Source of the DNA: Citrobacter sp. R56
Lineage (GTDB): Bacteria; Pseudomonadota; Gammaproteobacteria; Enterobacterales; Enterobacteriaceae
Length of the DNA stretch: 64,000 nt
Direction of reading: 5' to 3'
Assembly (NCBI RefSeq): GCF_016811995.1
Contig: NZ_CP069159.1
Location: 4,154,001-4,218,000 of the forward strand
A program made the translations under genes and the position numbers. This document shows positions 52,989-63,703 of this stretch, one piece after another (position 1 is the stretch's first letter; the number at the start of each line of letters is the position of its first letter). The notes under the pieces were generated by a model that was not told where the DNA came from, made no database searches, and saw only the letters and a program-made list of their open reading frames with translations.

Positions 52989-54329
52989 ATGTTATTTAGT
53001 ATACAACTTCTTATTATATTAGTGTGTCTGTTTTATGGCGCCAGAAAGGGCGGTATCGCGCTGGGTTTGTTAGGCGGTATCGGTCTTGTCATTCTGGTTT
53101 TTGTTTTCCATCTTCAGCCGGGTAAACCGCCGGTCGACGTAATGCTGGTTATCATCGCGGTGGTGGCGGCATCGGCGACCTTGCAGGCTTCCGGCGGTCT
53201 GGACGTCATGTTGCAGATTGCGGAGAAATTACTGCGCCGCAACCCGAAATATGTCTCCATTCTGGCACCCTTTGTAACCTGTACGCTGACCATTCTCTGC
53301 GGTACGGGCCACGTGGTGTACACCATTCTGCCAATCATTTACGACGTTGCGATTAAGAACAATATTCGCCCGGAACGTCCAATGGCCGCGAGTTCCATCG
53401 GTGCGCAGATGGGGATCATCGCCAGCCCGGTTTCCGTTGCGGTGGTATCACTGGTAGCGATGCTGGGTAATGTCACTTTTGAAGGCAAGCATCTGGAATT
53501 CCTTGACCTGCTCTCTATCACTATCCCTTCAACGCTGTTGGGTATACTGGCTATCGGTATCTTTAGCTGGTTCCGTGGTAAAGATCTGGATAAAGACGAA
53601 GATTTTCAGAAATTTATTTCCGTTCCGGAAAACCACCATTACGTGTACGGCGATACCGCAACGCTGTTAGACAAAAAACTGCCGAAGAGCAACTGGCTGG
53701 CGATGTGGATCTTCCTGGCCTCTATCGCAATCGTGGCTGTACTGGGTGCCTTCTCTGATCTGCGTCCGTCCTTTGGCGGCAAACCGCTGTCCATGGTTCT
53801 GGTCATTCAGATGTTTATGCTGCTGACCGGTGCGCTCATTATTATCCTGACCAAAACCAATCCTGCTTCTATCTCAAAAAACGAAGTGTTCCGTTCAGGT
53901 ATGATCGCCATTGTGGCGGTGTACGGTATTGCCTGGATGGCGGAAACCATGTTCGGCGCGCATATGGATGAAATCCAGGGCGTACTGGGTGAGATGGTGA
54001 AAGAGTATCCATGGGCCTATGCGATTGTTCTGCTGCTGGTTTCCAAGTTTGTAAACTCTCAGGCGGCAGCGCTGGCGGCTATCGTTCCGGTGGCACTGGC
54101 AATCGGCGTCGATCCGGCGTATATCGTGGCGTCTGCTCCGGCGTGCTACGGCTACTACATTCTGCCGACCTACCCGAGCGATCTGGCGGCCATTCAGTTT
54201 GACCGTTCCGGCACCACCCGCATTGGTCGCTTCGTGATCAACCACAGCTTCATTTTACCTGGTTTGATCGGCGTGAGCGTCTCCTGCGTATTTGGCTGGG
54301 TCTTCGCTGCCATGTACGGGTTCCTGTAA
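52989..54329 (+). CDS. dcuB: Anaerobic C4-dicarboxylate transporter DcuB
   Basis: A 446-residue Dcu-family fumarate/succinate antiporter, hydrophobic throughout, similar to dcuA but with its own start [18 protein letters not shown] and C-terminus [12 protein letters not shown]. It also takes part in DcuS sensing. It starts after GCGAGGG and is followed by fumB with a 95 bp spacer containing a stem. It uses the same exchange reaction as DcuA but under anaerobic, DcuSR-dependent control. Confidence 0.97.
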   Translation: MLFSIQLLIILVCLFYGARKGGIALGLLGGIGLVILVFVFHLQPGKPPVDVMLVIIAVVAASATLQASGGLDVMLQIAEKLLRRNPKYVSILAPFVTCTLTILCGTGHVVYTILPIIYDVAIKNNIRPERPMAASSIGAQMGIIASPVSVAVVSLVAMLGNVTFEGKHLEFLDLLSITIPSTLLGILAIGIFSWFRGKDLDKDEDFQKFISVPENHHYVYGDTATLLDKKLPKSNWLAMWIFLASIAIVAVLGAFSDLRPSFGGKPLSMVLVIQMFMLLTGALIIILTKTNPASISKNEVFRSGMIAIVAVYGIAWMAETMFGAHMDEIQGVLGEMVKEYPWAYAIVLLLVSKFVNSQAAALAAIVPVALAIGVDPAYIVASAPACYGYYILPTYPSDLAAIQFDRSGTTRIGRFVINHSFILPGLIGVSVSCVFGWVFAAMYGFL

Positions 54330-54338
54330 CCACACCTC

Positions 54339-54366
54339 GCGTGCCGCACCGTTAAGCGCGGCACGC
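54339..54366. other. Hairpin between dcuB and fumB
   Basis: GCGTGCCGC (54339-54347) pairs perfectly with GCGGCACGC (54358-54366) with a 10-base loop. There is no T-tract. In E. coli dcuB-fumB is partly cotranscribed, so this may be a weak terminator or an mRNA-stabilising stem. Confidence 0.5.
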
Positions 54367-54424
54367 ACCTCGAAATAGACAGTGAATGTTACATTCCTGA
54401 TAAAAACGAACAGGCTGGAAGCAA

Positions 54425-56071
54425 ATGTCAAAAATTGAATTCACTTACCAGGCGCCTTTCCCGATGGGGAAAGACAAAACAGAGTACTATCTGCTGACCT
54501 CCGAGCACGTTAGCGTTAGCGACTTCGAAGGAGAGTCGATTCTGAAGGTCGAGCCGCAAGCCCTTACGCTGCTGGCCCAGCAAGCCTTCCATGACGCCTC
54601 CTTTATGCTCCGCCCAGCACACCAGCAGCAAGTCGCCTCCATTCTTCACGACCCCGAAGCCAGCGAAAACGATAAATACGTCGCGCTGCAATTCTTAAGA
54701 AACTCAGAAATCGCGGCGAAAGGCGTGTTGCCCACCTGCCAGGATACCGGCACCGCGATCATCATGGGTAAAAAAGGCCAGCGTGTCTGGACCGGCGGCG
54801 GTGACGAAGCCGCGCTGTCAAAAGGCGTGTATAACACCTATATCGAAGACAACCTGCGCTATTCGCAAAACGCCGCGTTAGATATGTACAAAGAGGTTAA
54901 TACCGGCAGCAACCTGCCCGCGCAAATCGACCTCTACGCCGTTGACGGCGATGAATACAAATTTCTCTGCATCGCCAAAGGCGGTGGTTCCGCGAACAAA
55001 ACGTACCTGTATCAAGAAACCAAAGCCCTGCTGACCCCGGGTAAACTGAAAAACTACCTCGTCGACAAAATGCGTACGCTGGGAACTGCGGCCTGCCCGC
55101 CATACCATATCGCGTTTGTCATTGGCGGCACCTCTGCGGAAAGCACGCTGAAGACGGTGAAACTCGCCAGCACGCACTACTACGACGAACTGCCGACCGA
55201 AGGCAATGCTCACGGCCAGGCGTTCCGCGACATTCAACTGGAGCAGGAACTGCTGGAAGAGGCGCAAAAACTCGGCCTCGGCGCCCAGTTTGGCGGTAAA
55301 TACTTTGCTCACGATATCCGCGTGATCCGTCTGCCGCGTCATGGCGCATCCTGTCCGGTGGGGATGGGCGTCTCCTGTTCCGCAGACCGTAACATTAAAG
55401 CCAAAATTAACCGCGACGGTATCTGGATCGAAAAACTGGAACAGAATCCGGGCCAGTACATTCCGGAATCCCTGCGTCAGGCAGGTGAAGGTGAAGTGGT
55501 CAACGTTGACCTCAACCGCCCGATGAAAGAGATCCTTGCCCAGCTATCACAGTATCCGGTCTCCACTCGCCTTTCACTGACGGGCACCATCATCGTCGGG
55601 CGCGACATCGCCCACGCGAAGCTGAAAGAGCGTATTGACTCAGGAGAAGGTCTGCCGCAGTACATTAAAGATCACCCGATCTACTACGCAGGCCCGGCCA
55701 AAACACCGGCTGGCTACCCGTCGGGTTCCCTGGGCCCAACCACCGCTGGCCGTATGGACTCCTACGTCGATCTGCTGCAATCGCACGGCGGCAGCATGAT
55801 CATGCTGGCGAAAGGCAACCGTAGCCAGCAGGTGACCGACGCCTGCCACAAACACGGCGGCTTCTATCTGGGCAGTATCGGTGGCCCGGCGGCAGTTCTG
55901 GCGCAACAGAGCATCAAGCATCTGGAATGCGTCGAATATCCGGAACTGGGTATGGAAGCAATCTGGAAAATCGAAGTAGAAGATTTCCCGGCCTTTATCC
56001 TCGTGGATGACAAAGGCAACGATTTCTTCCAGCAGATCGTCAGCAAACAGTGCGCTAACTGCGCGAAATAA
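54425..56071 (+). CDS. fumB: Class I anaerobic fumarase FumB
   Basis: A 548-residue oxygen-sensitive [4Fe-4S] fumarase/malate dehydratase. Cluster cysteines are visible in TCQDTGTAI (about residue 105), GTAACPPYH (about 224) and [13 protein letters not shown] (about 318). The gene follows dcuB and produces fumarate from malate for the fumarate reductase. The start has GGAAGCAA. A strong terminator follows. FumA is the aerobic relative; location identifies FumB. Confidence 0.96.
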   Translation: MSKIEFTYQAPFPMGKDKTEYYLLTSEHVSVSDFEGESILKVEPQALTLLAQQAFHDASFMLRPAHQQQVASILHDPEASENDKYVALQFLRNSEIAAKGVLPTCQDTGTAIIMGKKGQRVWTGGGDEAALSKGVYNTYIEDNLRYSQNAALDMYKEVNTGSNLPAQIDLYAVDGDEYKFLCIAKGGGSANKTYLYQETKALLTPGKLKNYLVDKMRTLGTAACPPYHIAFVIGGTSAESTLKTVKLASTHYYDELPTEGNAHGQAFRDIQLEQELLEEAQKLGLGAQFGGKYFAHDIRVIRLPRHGASCPVGMGVSCSADRNIKAKINRDGIWIEKLEQNPGQYIPESLRQAGEGEVVNVDLNRPMKEILAQLSQYPVSTRLSLTGTIIVGRDIAHAKLKERIDSGEGLPQYIKDHPIYYAGPAKTPAGYPSGSLGPTTAGRMDSYVDLLQSHGGSMIMLAKGNRSQQVTDACHKHGGFYLGSIGGPAAVLAQQSIKHLECVEYPELGMEAIWKIEVEDFPAFILVDDKGNDFFQQIVSKQCANCAK

Positions 56072-56077
56072 CCGTCC

Positions 56078-56106
56078 CGGCCCGGTTTCCCATCGGGCCG
56101 TTTTTT
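56078..56106 (+). terminator. Terminator after fumB
   Basis: CGGCCCG pairs with CGGGCCG around the loop GTTTCCCAT, followed by TTTTTTCC. It lies 6 bp after the fumB stop. Confidence 0.93.
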
Positions 56107-56181
56107 CCTGTGAAATACAGGCGTTGAATTTTTCCCCGCGGCGGTGAATAGTGACCTTTTCCTTTGAGTCACAAAATCATC

Positions 56182-56814
56182 ATGACCCGCACGCTTAATC
56201 CCTTGATGTTACAAGCTGGCGCTCTCATTTTAGGGCTGATTCTCCTCTATACCGGCCTCTCTGCCGGGGAGAAACTCACCTGGTTGATGGAAGTCACGCC
56301 GGTCATTATTGTCGTCCCGTTGCTGCTGGCAACGGCGAAACGCTACCCACTGACGCCCCTGCTCTATACGCTCATTTTCTTACACGCCATCATTCTGATG
56401 GTTGGCGGCATGTACACCTATGCCAAAGTCCCCATTGGGTTCGACGTTCAGGAATGGCTGGGACTCCACCGCAATCCGTACGACAAATTAGGCCATTTCT
56501 TCCAGGGGTTAGTCCCTGCGCTAACGGCGCGCGAGATTTTGCTCCGTGGGCAAATTGTTCGTGGGCGTAAAATGCTGGCCTTTCTGGTGTGCTGCGTAGC
56601 GCTGGCTATCAGCGCGACCTATGAATTTATCGAATGGTGGGCGGCACTGGCCATGGGTCAGGGGGCAGATGATTTCCTCGGCACCCAGGGCGATCCGTGG
56701 GATACCCAGTCAGATATGTTCTGTGCCCTGCTCGGCGCATTAACCACGGTGATACTGCTGGCCGGTTTTCATTGTCGCCAGCTACGACGATACGCACTGC
56801 TGCCGGACTCCTGA
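56182..56814 (+). CDS. yjdF: DUF2238 inner-membrane protein YjdF
   Basis: A 210-residue membrane protein with about five to six hydrophobic helices. Conserved segments are LTWLMEVTPVIIVVPLLLAT and NPYDKLGHFFQGLVPAL, and it ends with QGDPWDTQSDMFCALLG. The ATG at 56182 (MTRTLNPLM) gives the E. coli length; an upstream TTG is also open but not conserved. The ribosome site is weak. Function unknown; it sits between fumB and the adi genes as in E. coli. Confidence 0.92.
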   Translation: MTRTLNPLMLQAGALILGLILLYTGLSAGEKLTWLMEVTPVIIVVPLLLATAKRYPLTPLLYTLIFLHAIILMVGGMYTYAKVPIGFDVQEWLGLHRNPYDKLGHFFQGLVPALTAREILLRGQIVRGRKMLAFLVCCVALAISATYEFIEWWAALAMGQGADDFLGTQGDPWDTQSDMFCALLGALTTVILLAGFHCRQLRRYALLPDS

Positions 56815-56832
56815 TCCCGGAATGACATCGTG

Positions 56833-56863
56833 CTTATCCGGCCTGTACACAGAGGCCGGATAA
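56833..56863. repeat. REP-type palindrome
   Basis: TTATCCGGCC (56834-56843) and GGCCGGATAA (56854-56863) form a perfect 10-bp inverted repeat, the core of an enterobacterial REP unit. It lies 20 bp after yjdF. Confidence 0.82.
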
Positions 56864-57109
56864 CACGTTCGCACAGCCCTGTGCGCAATATCACTATCAG
56901 CCAAAAAAATAGTTCACCTGTCGATAAACCACGTAACAAAAACGTTATCATCTCAATTTAATACGTTGTTTATTAAAATAAAAAATTAAAAGTTGCGTGT
57001 TTTTCACTCACTTTACACCCTCTCTTTCACAGGATAATACTTGCCCGCGTCACATTCATACGGTGTGTCTGCAATCCGCAAATTGCATTACCTCCACAAC
57101 GGGTAAGAG
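56864..57109. promoter_or_regulatory. adiA upstream region
   Basis: AT-rich gap containing the adiA promoter. In E. coli adiA is induced by acid and anaerobiosis with AdiY. A small hairpin GCACAGCCCTGTGC lies at 56870-56883. No other gene is visible. Confidence 0.5.
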
Positions 57110-59380
57110 ATGATGAAAGTATTAATTGTTGAAAGTGAGTTTCTGCACCAGGACACCTGGGTCGGTAGCGCCGTCGAACGTCTGGCGGACGCCTTAAGTC
57201 GGCAAAATGTCACCGTCATTAAGTCCACGTCTTTCGATGACGGTTACGCCATCCTGTCCGCCAATGAAGCCATTGACTGTCTGATGTTCAGCTACCAAAT
57301 GGAACAGCAGGATGAACACCAGAATGTCAGGCAATTGATCGGCAAGCTTCACGAACGCCAGCAAAACGTCCCGGTTTTCCTGTTAGGTGACAGGGAAAAA
57401 GCGACGGCATCGCTGGATCGCGACCTGCTGGAGCTTGTCGATGAATTCGCCTGGATTCTGGAAGACACCGCAGACTTTATTGCCGGGCGCGCCATCGCCG
57501 CAATGACCCGTTATCGGCAGCAACTCCTGCCGCCGCTGTTCAACGCGCTGATGAAATACAGCGACATCCACGAATACTCTTGGGCAGCACCAGGCCACCA
57601 GGGCGGCGTCGGTTTTACCAAAACACCGGCAGGTCGTTTTTACCATGATTATTATGGCGAAAATCTGTTCCGTAGCGACATGGGGATCGAACGAACCACA
57701 CTGGGCTCCTTACTCGACCATACTGGCGCCTTTGGCGAGAGTGAGAAAAATGCGGCCCGCGTCTTTGGCGCCGATCGTTCCTGGTCCGTGGTGGTGGGAA
57801 CCTCCGGTTCTAACCGCACCATCATGCAGGCCTGCATGACCGCCAACGACGTGGTGGTGCTGGATCGTAACTGCCACAAATCCATCGAACAGGGGCTGAT
57901 CCTGACGGGCGCAAAACCGGTCTATATGGTGCCGAGTCGCAACCGTTACGGCATTATCGGGCCTATCTACCCGCAAGAAATGCAGCCGGAAACCTTGCAG
58001 AAAAAAATCAGCGAAAGCCCGCTGACCAAAGACAAAGCGGGGCAAAAACCCTCCTACAGCGTGGTGACCAACTGCACCTATGACGGTGTGTGCTACAACG
58101 CCAAAGAGGCGCAGGAGCTACTGGCGCAAACCACTGACCGCCTGCACTTCGACGAAGCCTGGTACGGTTATGCCCGTTTCAACCCGATTTACGCCGACCA
58201 CTACGCCATGCGTGGTCAACCGGGCGATCACAGCGGCCCGACCGTTTTCGCCACCCACTCCACCCACAAACTGCTGAATGCGCTCTCTCAGGCCTCTTAT
58301 ATCCACGTACGTGAAGGTCGTGGCGCGATAAACTTCTCCCGCTTTAACCAGGCGTACATGATGCACGCCACCACCTCGCCGCTGTATGCGATTTGCGCCT
58401 CCAACGATGTGGCGGTCTCCATGATGGATGGGAACAGCGGCCTGTCGCTGACCCAGGAGGTTCTCGAAGAAGCGATCGACTTCCGCCAGGCCATGGCGCG
58501 GTTGTACAACGAATTCGCCGCAGACGAGGAGTGGTTCTTTAAACCGTGGAACAAAGAGGTTGTTACCGACCCGGCAACCGGAAAAACCTACGACTTTGCT
58601 GATGCCCCGAGACAACTGTTGGCCACTGAACAGGACTGCTGGGTGATGCATCCTGGCGAATCCTGGCACGGCTTTAAGGATCTGCCGGATAACTGGAGCA
58701 TGCTCGACCCGATAAAAGTCAGCATTCTGGCACCGGGAATGGGCGATGACGGCGAACTGGAAGAGACAGGGGTGCCTGCCGCGCTGGTGACCGCATGGCT
58801 TGGCCGTCATGGGATTGTGCCGACCCGAACCACCGGCTTCCAGATTATGTTCCTGTTCTCTATGGGGGTCACCCGTGGCAAATGGGGGACGCTTATCAAC
58901 ACGTTATGCTCTTTCAAACATCATTATGACGCCAACACGCCGCTGGCGCAGGTAATGCCGGAACTGGCACAGAACTATCCTGACACTTACGCGAACATGG
59001 GCATTCACGACCTCGGTGACACCATGTTTAGCTGGCTACGTGAAAATAATCCGGGCGCCCGACTCAACGCCGCTTACTCCGGTCTGCCGGCTGCTGAGAT
59101 AACACCGCGCGATGCCTGGGACGCCATCGTCAACAACAACGTTGAAATGGTGGCCATTGAAAACCTGCCGGGTCGTATTGCGGCGAACGCCGTCATTCCT
59201 TACCCGCCGGGAATCCCGATGCTGCTGTCAGGGGAAAACTTTGGTGATGAAAACAGCCCGCAGGTGAGCTACTTACGCTCGCTGCAATCCTGGGACCATC
59301 ACTTCCCTGGCTTTGAGCATGAAACCGAAGGAACGGAAATTATTGATGGTGTGTATCACGTCATGTGCGTGAAGGCGTAA
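57110..59380 (+). CDS. adiA: Biodegradative (acid-resistance) arginine decarboxylase AdiA
   Basis: A 756-residue (E. coli 755) PLP enzyme that decarboxylates arginine to agmatine, consuming a proton under acid stress. N-terminal wing domain (MMKVLIVESEFLHQDTW), PLP-binding core with the lysine in ATHSTHKLLNALSQAS (Lys near residue 386), and Asp/His of the fold I family in HFDEAWYGYA. I chose the first of two tandem ATG codons at 57110. It pairs with the antiporter gene adiC at 60592 and regulator adiY. Confidence 0.97.
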   Translation: MMKVLIVESEFLHQDTWVGSAVERLADALSRQNVTVIKSTSFDDGYAILSANEAIDCLMFSYQMEQQDEHQNVRQLIGKLHERQQNVPVFLLGDREKATASLDRDLLELVDEFAWILEDTADFIAGRAIAAMTRYRQQLLPPLFNALMKYSDIHEYSWAAPGHQGGVGFTKTPAGRFYHDYYGENLFRSDMGIERTTLGSLLDHTGAFGESEKNAARVFGADRSWSVVVGTSGSNRTIMQACMTANDVVVLDRNCHKSIEQGLILTGAKPVYMVPSRNRYGIIGPIYPQEMQPETLQKKISESPLTKDKAGQKPSYSVVTNCTYDGVCYNAKEAQELLAQTTDRLHFDEAWYGYARFNPIYADHYAMRGQPGDHSGPTVFATHSTHKLLNALSQASYIHVREGRGAINFSRFNQAYMMHATTSPLYAICASNDVAVSMMDGNSGLSLTQEVLEEAIDFRQAMARLYNEFAADEEWFFKPWNKEVVTDPATGKTYDFADAPRQLLATEQDCWVMHPGESWHGFKDLPDNWSMLDPIKVSILAPGMGDDGELEETGVPAALVTAWLGRHGIVPTRTTGFQIMFLFSMGVTRGKWGTLINTLCSFKHHYDANTPLAQVMPELAQNYPDTYANMGIHDLGDTMFSWLRENNPGARLNAAYSGLPAAEITPRDAWDAIVNNNVEMVAIENLPGRIAANAVIPYPPGIPMLLSGENFGDENSPQVSYLRSLQSWDHHFPGFEHETEGTEIIDGVYHVMCVKA

Positions 59381-59693
59381 CGCCACGACACAACCGTCTG
59401 GTTTGAAGTTTGAGGATGACGTGTCTCTGTGGTTCCTGAGTAATGCTGCAAAACAATAACACTGTCATACCTTTTTGCGCGGGCCCACCCCGCGCTTTTT
59501 TTTGCGCGAAAATCGCCGGGCGCGATGCGTAAAAAATTATGTACACACTAATAATCACCCTGGGTATTGTAATTCTATTCAGGCACGCTATTTTATTGCA
59601 GCACTTGATTCATCATACAATTGAAATTACTCCCGGTATCTCTCTCCTTTGGCGAGATCCGGTATTTTATGTTCATATTCCAGGAGTTCGGGT
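59381..59693. other. adiA-adiY spacer
   Basis: About 310 bp holding the adiA terminator and then an AT-rich stretch where the adiY promoter should be. No gene is visible. Confidence 0.5.
59477..59503 (+). terminator. Terminator after adiA
   Basis: GCGCGGG pairs with CCCGCGC around CCCACC and is followed by TTTTTTTTG. It lies about 95 bp after the adiA stop. Confidence 0.93.
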
Positions 59694-60455
59694 ATGAGAA
59701 TTTGCAGCAACAAACCTTGCATAGTGGTATTAACTGAGAAAGATGTCTGGCTGAGAGTCAATGGCAAAGAGGCAGTGAATTTAAAGGCAAACCATATGGC
59801 GTTGCTTGCCTGCGAAAATAACATTATCGATATTTCTTCTCTCAATAATTCTCTGGTGGTGCACATCAGTCGTGACATCATTAAGGACTATCTGCGTTTT
59901 TTAAATAAAGATCTTTCACAGGTCCCGGTCTGGCAACGCTCCGCAACGCCTTTACTGACTGCCGTGTGCCTGACGCCGGATGTCTTCCGCGTCGCAGCCA
60001 CACACAGTCTGGAGGAATCACAGAATGAGAGTGAAAAAGAACGCACTCGCTCGCTGCTGTTCACCGTGCTATCACGCTTTCTCGACAGAAAAAAATTTAT
60101 TTCGCTATTGATGCATATGCTGCGCAGTCGCATCAGCGACAGTGTTTATCACCTCATTCAGAGCGATATCCATAAAGACTGGAACCTGAGCATGGTCGCC
60201 AGTTGTTTATGTTTAAGCCCGAGTTTGTTAAAGAAAAAGCTCAAAAATGAAAACACAAGTTATAGCCAAATTATCACAACCTGTCGTATGCGTTACGCTT
60301 TGAATCAATTACTCATGGACGGAAAAAATATCTCACAAGTTTCTCAACTGTGCGGATATAGCAGTACATCGTACTTTATTTCGGTGTTTAAAGAGTTCTA
60401 TGGTATGACGCCGCTGCATTATGTCAGCCAGCACCGGGAGCGCCAGATTATTTAA
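59694..60455 (+). CDS. adiY: AraC-family regulator AdiY
   Basis: A 253-residue AraC-type activator of adiA. Start at the ATG at 59694 (MRICSNKPCIVVL), which has AGGAGTT upstream; a 15-codon upstream extension is discarded. The C-terminal DNA-binding part has LSMVASCLCLSPSLLKKKL and ISQVSQLCGYSSTSYFISVFKEFYGMTPL, both helix-turn-helix motifs. It belongs to the GadX/GadW-type subfamily. It lies between adiA and adiC, as in E. coli. Confidence 0.95.
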   Translation: MRICSNKPCIVVLTEKDVWLRVNGKEAVNLKANHMALLACENNIIDISSLNNSLVVHISRDIIKDYLRFLNKDLSQVPVWQRSATPLLTAVCLTPDVFRVAATHSLEESQNESEKERTRSLLFTVLSRFLDRKKFISLLMHMLRSRISDSVYHLIQSDIHKDWNLSMVASCLCLSPSLLKKKLKNENTSYSQIITTCRMRYALNQLLMDGKNISQVSQLCGYSSTSYFISVFKEFYGMTPLHYVSQHRERQII

Positions 60456-60591
60456 TCACCCCCTGATTTACGATGAGCCACAATAATATCAGCATTGGCG
60501 ATAACCCCGCCCCATAATAAATACGCGGTCTCCTGAGGGCGTATCATACGTCGTACTTTAACGTAGCGATTCACCTTTCCAGGAGATAAAC

Positions 60592-61929
60592 ATGTCGACG
60601 GATGCTGATGCTCACAAAGTGGGCTTAATCCCCGTCACCCTTATGGTGTCGGGGAACATTATGGGTTCAGGCGTATTCCTGCTTCCCGCAAACCTTGCTT
60701 CAACCGGCGGGATTGCAATCTACGGATGGTTGGTCACGATTATCGGCGCACTGGCGCTGTCGATGGTCTACGCCAAAATGTCGTCCTTAGACTCCAGTCC
60801 CGGTGGTTCCTACGCTTACGCACGCCGCTGCTTCGGTCCTTTTTTGGGATATCAAACCAACGTTTTGTACTGGTTAGCCTGCTGGATCGGTAACATTGCC
60901 ATGGTGGTTATCGGCGTTGGTTATCTGAGCTACTTCTTCCCGATCCTGAAAGTTCCGCTGGTACTGACGCTCACCTGCGTCGTGGTTCTGTGGATCTTCG
61001 TTCTGCTGAACATTGTCGGGCCAAAAATGATCACCCGCGTGCAGGCTGTTGCGACTGTCCTGGCGCTGGTGCCGATCGTAGGCATCGCGGTCTTTGGCTG
61101 GTTCTGGTTCCGGGGTGAAACCTATATGGCCGCCTGGAACGTCAGCGGCATGAACACCTTTGGCGCGATTCAAAGTACGTTGAGCGTCACGCTGTGGTCG
61201 TTTATTGGGGTAGAAAGCGCCTCCGTGGCGGCAGGCGTGGTGAAAAACCCAAAACGCAATGTCCCCATTGCCACCATTGGCGGGGTGCTGATTGCCGCCG
61301 TGTGTTACGTCCTCTCCACCACGGCCATTATGGGGATGATCCCCAACGCCGCCCTGCGTGTTTCAGCCTCACCTTTCGGTGACGCCGCTCGCATGGCGCT
61401 GGGGAATACCGCGGGCGCCATTGTCTCCTTCTGCGCGGCGGCGGGCTGTTTAGGTTCTCTGGGCGGCTGGACGCTGCTGGCGGGTCAGACGGCGAAAGCG
61501 GCCGCCGACGACGGGCTATTTCCGCCTATTTTCGCCCGCGTGAACAAAGCGGGGACCCCGGTCGCCGGGCTGATTATTGTCGGTATTCTGATGACGATTT
61601 TCCAGTTCAGCAGCATGTCCCCCAACGCGGCTAAAGAGTTTGGTCTGGTCTCTTCGGTGTCGGTCATCTTTACGCTGGTGCCGTACCTGTATACCTGTGC
61701 CGCCCTGCTGCTGCTGGGTCATGGCCACTTTGGTAAAGCGCGTCCGTTCTACCTGCTGGTGACGTTTGTGGCGTTTGTCTACTGCGTCTGGGCGGTGGTC
61801 GGCTCTGGCGCGAAAGAGGTGATGTGGTCGTTCGTGACGCTGATGATCATCACCGCGCTGTACGCGCTGAACTACAACCGGATCCACAAAAATCCGTATC
61901 CGCTGGATGCACCGGTTAGCCGTAATTAA
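60592..61929 (+). CDS. adiC: Arginine:agmatine antiporter AdiC
   Basis: A 445-residue APC-family antiporter with 12 transmembrane helices that imports arginine and expels agmatine, completing the AdiA acid-resistance cycle. The N-terminal [17 protein letters not shown] is the unwound helix 1 substrate site. Length equals E. coli AdiC. Start at 60592 after CCAGGAGATAA. Confidence 0.97.
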   Translation: MSTDADAHKVGLIPVTLMVSGNIMGSGVFLLPANLASTGGIAIYGWLVTIIGALALSMVYAKMSSLDSSPGGSYAYARRCFGPFLGYQTNVLYWLACWIGNIAMVVIGVGYLSYFFPILKVPLVLTLTCVVVLWIFVLLNIVGPKMITRVQAVATVLALVPIVGIAVFGWFWFRGETYMAAWNVSGMNTFGAIQSTLSVTLWSFIGVESASVAAGVVKNPKRNVPIATIGGVLIAAVCYVLSTTAIMGMIPNAALRVSASPFGDAARMALGNTAGAIVSFCAAAGCLGSLGGWTLLAGQTAKAAADDGLFPPIFARVNKAGTPVAGLIIVGILMTIFQFSSMSPNAAKEFGLVSSVSVIFTLVPYLYTCAALLLLGHGHFGKARPFYLLVTFVAFVYCVWAVVGSGAKEVMWSFVTLMIITALYALNYNRIHKNPYPLDAPVSRN

Positions 61930-61947
61930 CCTTCGTCGTTCGTTGTT

Positions 61948-61977
61948 GCCCGATGAGGCGGTCATGCCTCATCGGGC
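61948..61977. terminator. Hairpin after adiC
   Basis: GCCCGATGAGGC pairs perfectly over 12 bp with GCCTCATCGGGC around GGTCAT. It lies 19 bp after the adiC stop. The T-tract is weak; it may be a REP-like stem or a terminator. Confidence 0.6.
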
Positions 61978-61999
61978 TGGCAATCACCAACCTTAAATT

Positions 62000-62016
62000 C
62001 TTAAGGTTGGCTTAAC
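62000..62016 (+). promoter_or_regulatory. PmrA (BasR) box upstream of eptA
   Basis: CTTAAG, 5 bp (GTTGG), CTTAAC matches the PmrA direct-repeat consensus CTTAA-N5-CTTAA. Another half-site-like CTTAAA lies at 61992-61997. It lies 47 bp before the eptA start, consistent with BasR autoregulation of eptA-basRS. Confidence 0.85.
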
Positions 62017-62062
62017 TTTACTTTGCGAGGATCTGCGCCACTTAGTTGATGGAACTTCCCTA

Positions 62063-63703
62063 ATGTTAAAGCGCCTTTTTAGAAGACCGACTCTCGGACA
62101 AATTTCCTGGCTCCTGCTGTTCTCATTCTATATTTCCATCTGCCTGAACATTGCCTTCTATAAGCAAGTATTGCAGGACTTACCGCTGGACTCCCTGCGC
62201 AACGTGCTGGTGTTTTTATCCATGCCGGTGGTTTCCTTCAGCGTGATGAATATTGTGCTGACGCTGGCCTCTTTCCTGTGGCTGAATCGCCCGTTGGCCT
62301 GCCTGTTCATTGTGGTCGGCGCGGCGGCGCAATACTTCATCATGACCTACGGCATCATCATCGACCGCTCGATGATTGCCAACATGATGGATACCACTCC
62401 GGCGGAAACATTCGCCCTGATCACGCCGCAAATAGTGCTCATGGTGGGCGTATGCGGTTTTCTGGCGGCGGTGATAGCCTGCTGGATCAAAATCAAACCA
62501 ACCACGCCGGCATTGCGCGGTGCGGTGTATCGCGCCGTCAGCGTGTTGATTTCCGTGTTGCTGATTCTGCTGGTCGCCCTCTTTTTCTACAAAGACTACG
62601 CGTCGCTGTTTCGCAATAATAAGCAACTCATCAAAGCACTCAGCCCATCGAGCAGCATTGTCGCAACCTCATCCTGGTATTCACACCAGCGTCTTGCCAA
62701 CCTGCCGCTGGTGCGTATTGGCGAGGATGCCCATCGCAACCCGCTCATGCTCAAACAACCGCGTAAAAACCTGACCATCCTGATCGTCGGTGAAACGTCG
62801 CGCGCCGATAACTTCTCGCTGTCGGGTTATTCGCGCCAGACCAATCCGCGTCTGGAAAAAGACAACGTGGTCTATTTCCCCCACACCACCTCCTGCGGTA
62901 CTGCGACGGCGATTTCCGTACCGTGTATGTTCTCCGGCATGCCGCGAAAACACTATGACGAAGAGTTGGCGCATCATCAGGAAGGGTTGCTGGATATCCT
63001 CCAACGCGCGGGCATTAACGTGCAGTGGAACGACAACGACGGCGGCTGTAAGGGCGCGTGTGATCGTGTTCCACATCAGGATATGACGGTGCTGAATTTG
63101 CCGGGGCAGTGTATTGAGGGTGAATGCTATGACGAAGTCCTCTTCCACGGTCTGGAAGAATACATCGACAAACTCCAGGGGGATGGCGTCATTGTTCTGC
63201 ATACCATTGGCAGCCACGGCCCGACCTATTACAACCGTTATCCGCCGCAGTTTCGGAAATTTACCCCCACCTGCGACACCAACGAAATTCAGACCTGTTC
63301 ACAGCAACAGTTAGTGAACACCTACGATAATACTATCCTGTACATTGACTATATTGTTGATAAAGCGATCAATCTATTGAAATCACATCAGGATAATTTC
63401 ACCACCAGTCTGGTTTATCTTTCCGACCACGGCGAGTCCCTGGGAGAAAACGGTGTTTATCTCCACGGTCTGCCTTACGCCATTGCCCCGGATACCCAAA
63501 AACATGTGCCGATGCTGTTCTGGCTTTCTGATGATTATCAAAAGCGTTATCAGGTTGACCAGACGTGTTTACAAAAACAGGCAAGCTCGCAAGATTTCTC
63601 GCAGGACAATCTTTTCTCGACCATGCTGGGATTAACGGGCGTGCAGACGAAGTATTACCAGGCTGCAGATGATATTCTGCACCCCTGCAGGAGGCTAACT
63701 TAA
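62063..63703 (+). CDS. eptA: Lipid A phosphoethanolamine transferase EptA (PmrC)
   Basis: A 546-residue inner-membrane enzyme that adds phosphoethanolamine to lipid A, lowering binding of cationic antimicrobial peptides. Five N-terminal membrane helices (to about residue 180) are followed by a sulfatase-like periplasmic domain with the catalytic Thr in [10 protein letters not shown] (about residue 245) and the zinc-site region [11 protein letters not shown]. It overlaps basR by one base (TAATG) and is BasRS-controlled through the PmrA box. Confidence 0.96.
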   Translation: MLKRLFRRPTLGQISWLLLFSFYISICLNIAFYKQVLQDLPLDSLRNVLVFLSMPVVSFSVMNIVLTLASFLWLNRPLACLFIVVGAAAQYFIMTYGIIIDRSMIANMMDTTPAETFALITPQIVLMVGVCGFLAAVIACWIKIKPTTPALRGAVYRAVSVLISVLLILLVALFFYKDYASLFRNNKQLIKALSPSSSIVATSSWYSHQRLANLPLVRIGEDAHRNPLMLKQPRKNLTILIVGETSRADNFSLSGYSRQTNPRLEKDNVVYFPHTTSCGTATAISVPCMFSGMPRKHYDEELAHHQEGLLDILQRAGINVQWNDNDGGCKGACDRVPHQDMTVLNLPGQCIEGECYDEVLFHGLEEYIDKLQGDGVIVLHTIGSHGPTYYNRYPPQFRKFTPTCDTNEIQTCSQQQLVNTYDNTILYIDYIVDKAINLLKSHQDNFTTSLVYLSDHGESLGENGVYLHGLPYAIAPDTQKHVPMLFWLSDDYQKRYQVDQTCLQKQASSQDFSQDNLFSTMLGLTGVQTKYYQAADDILHPCRRLT

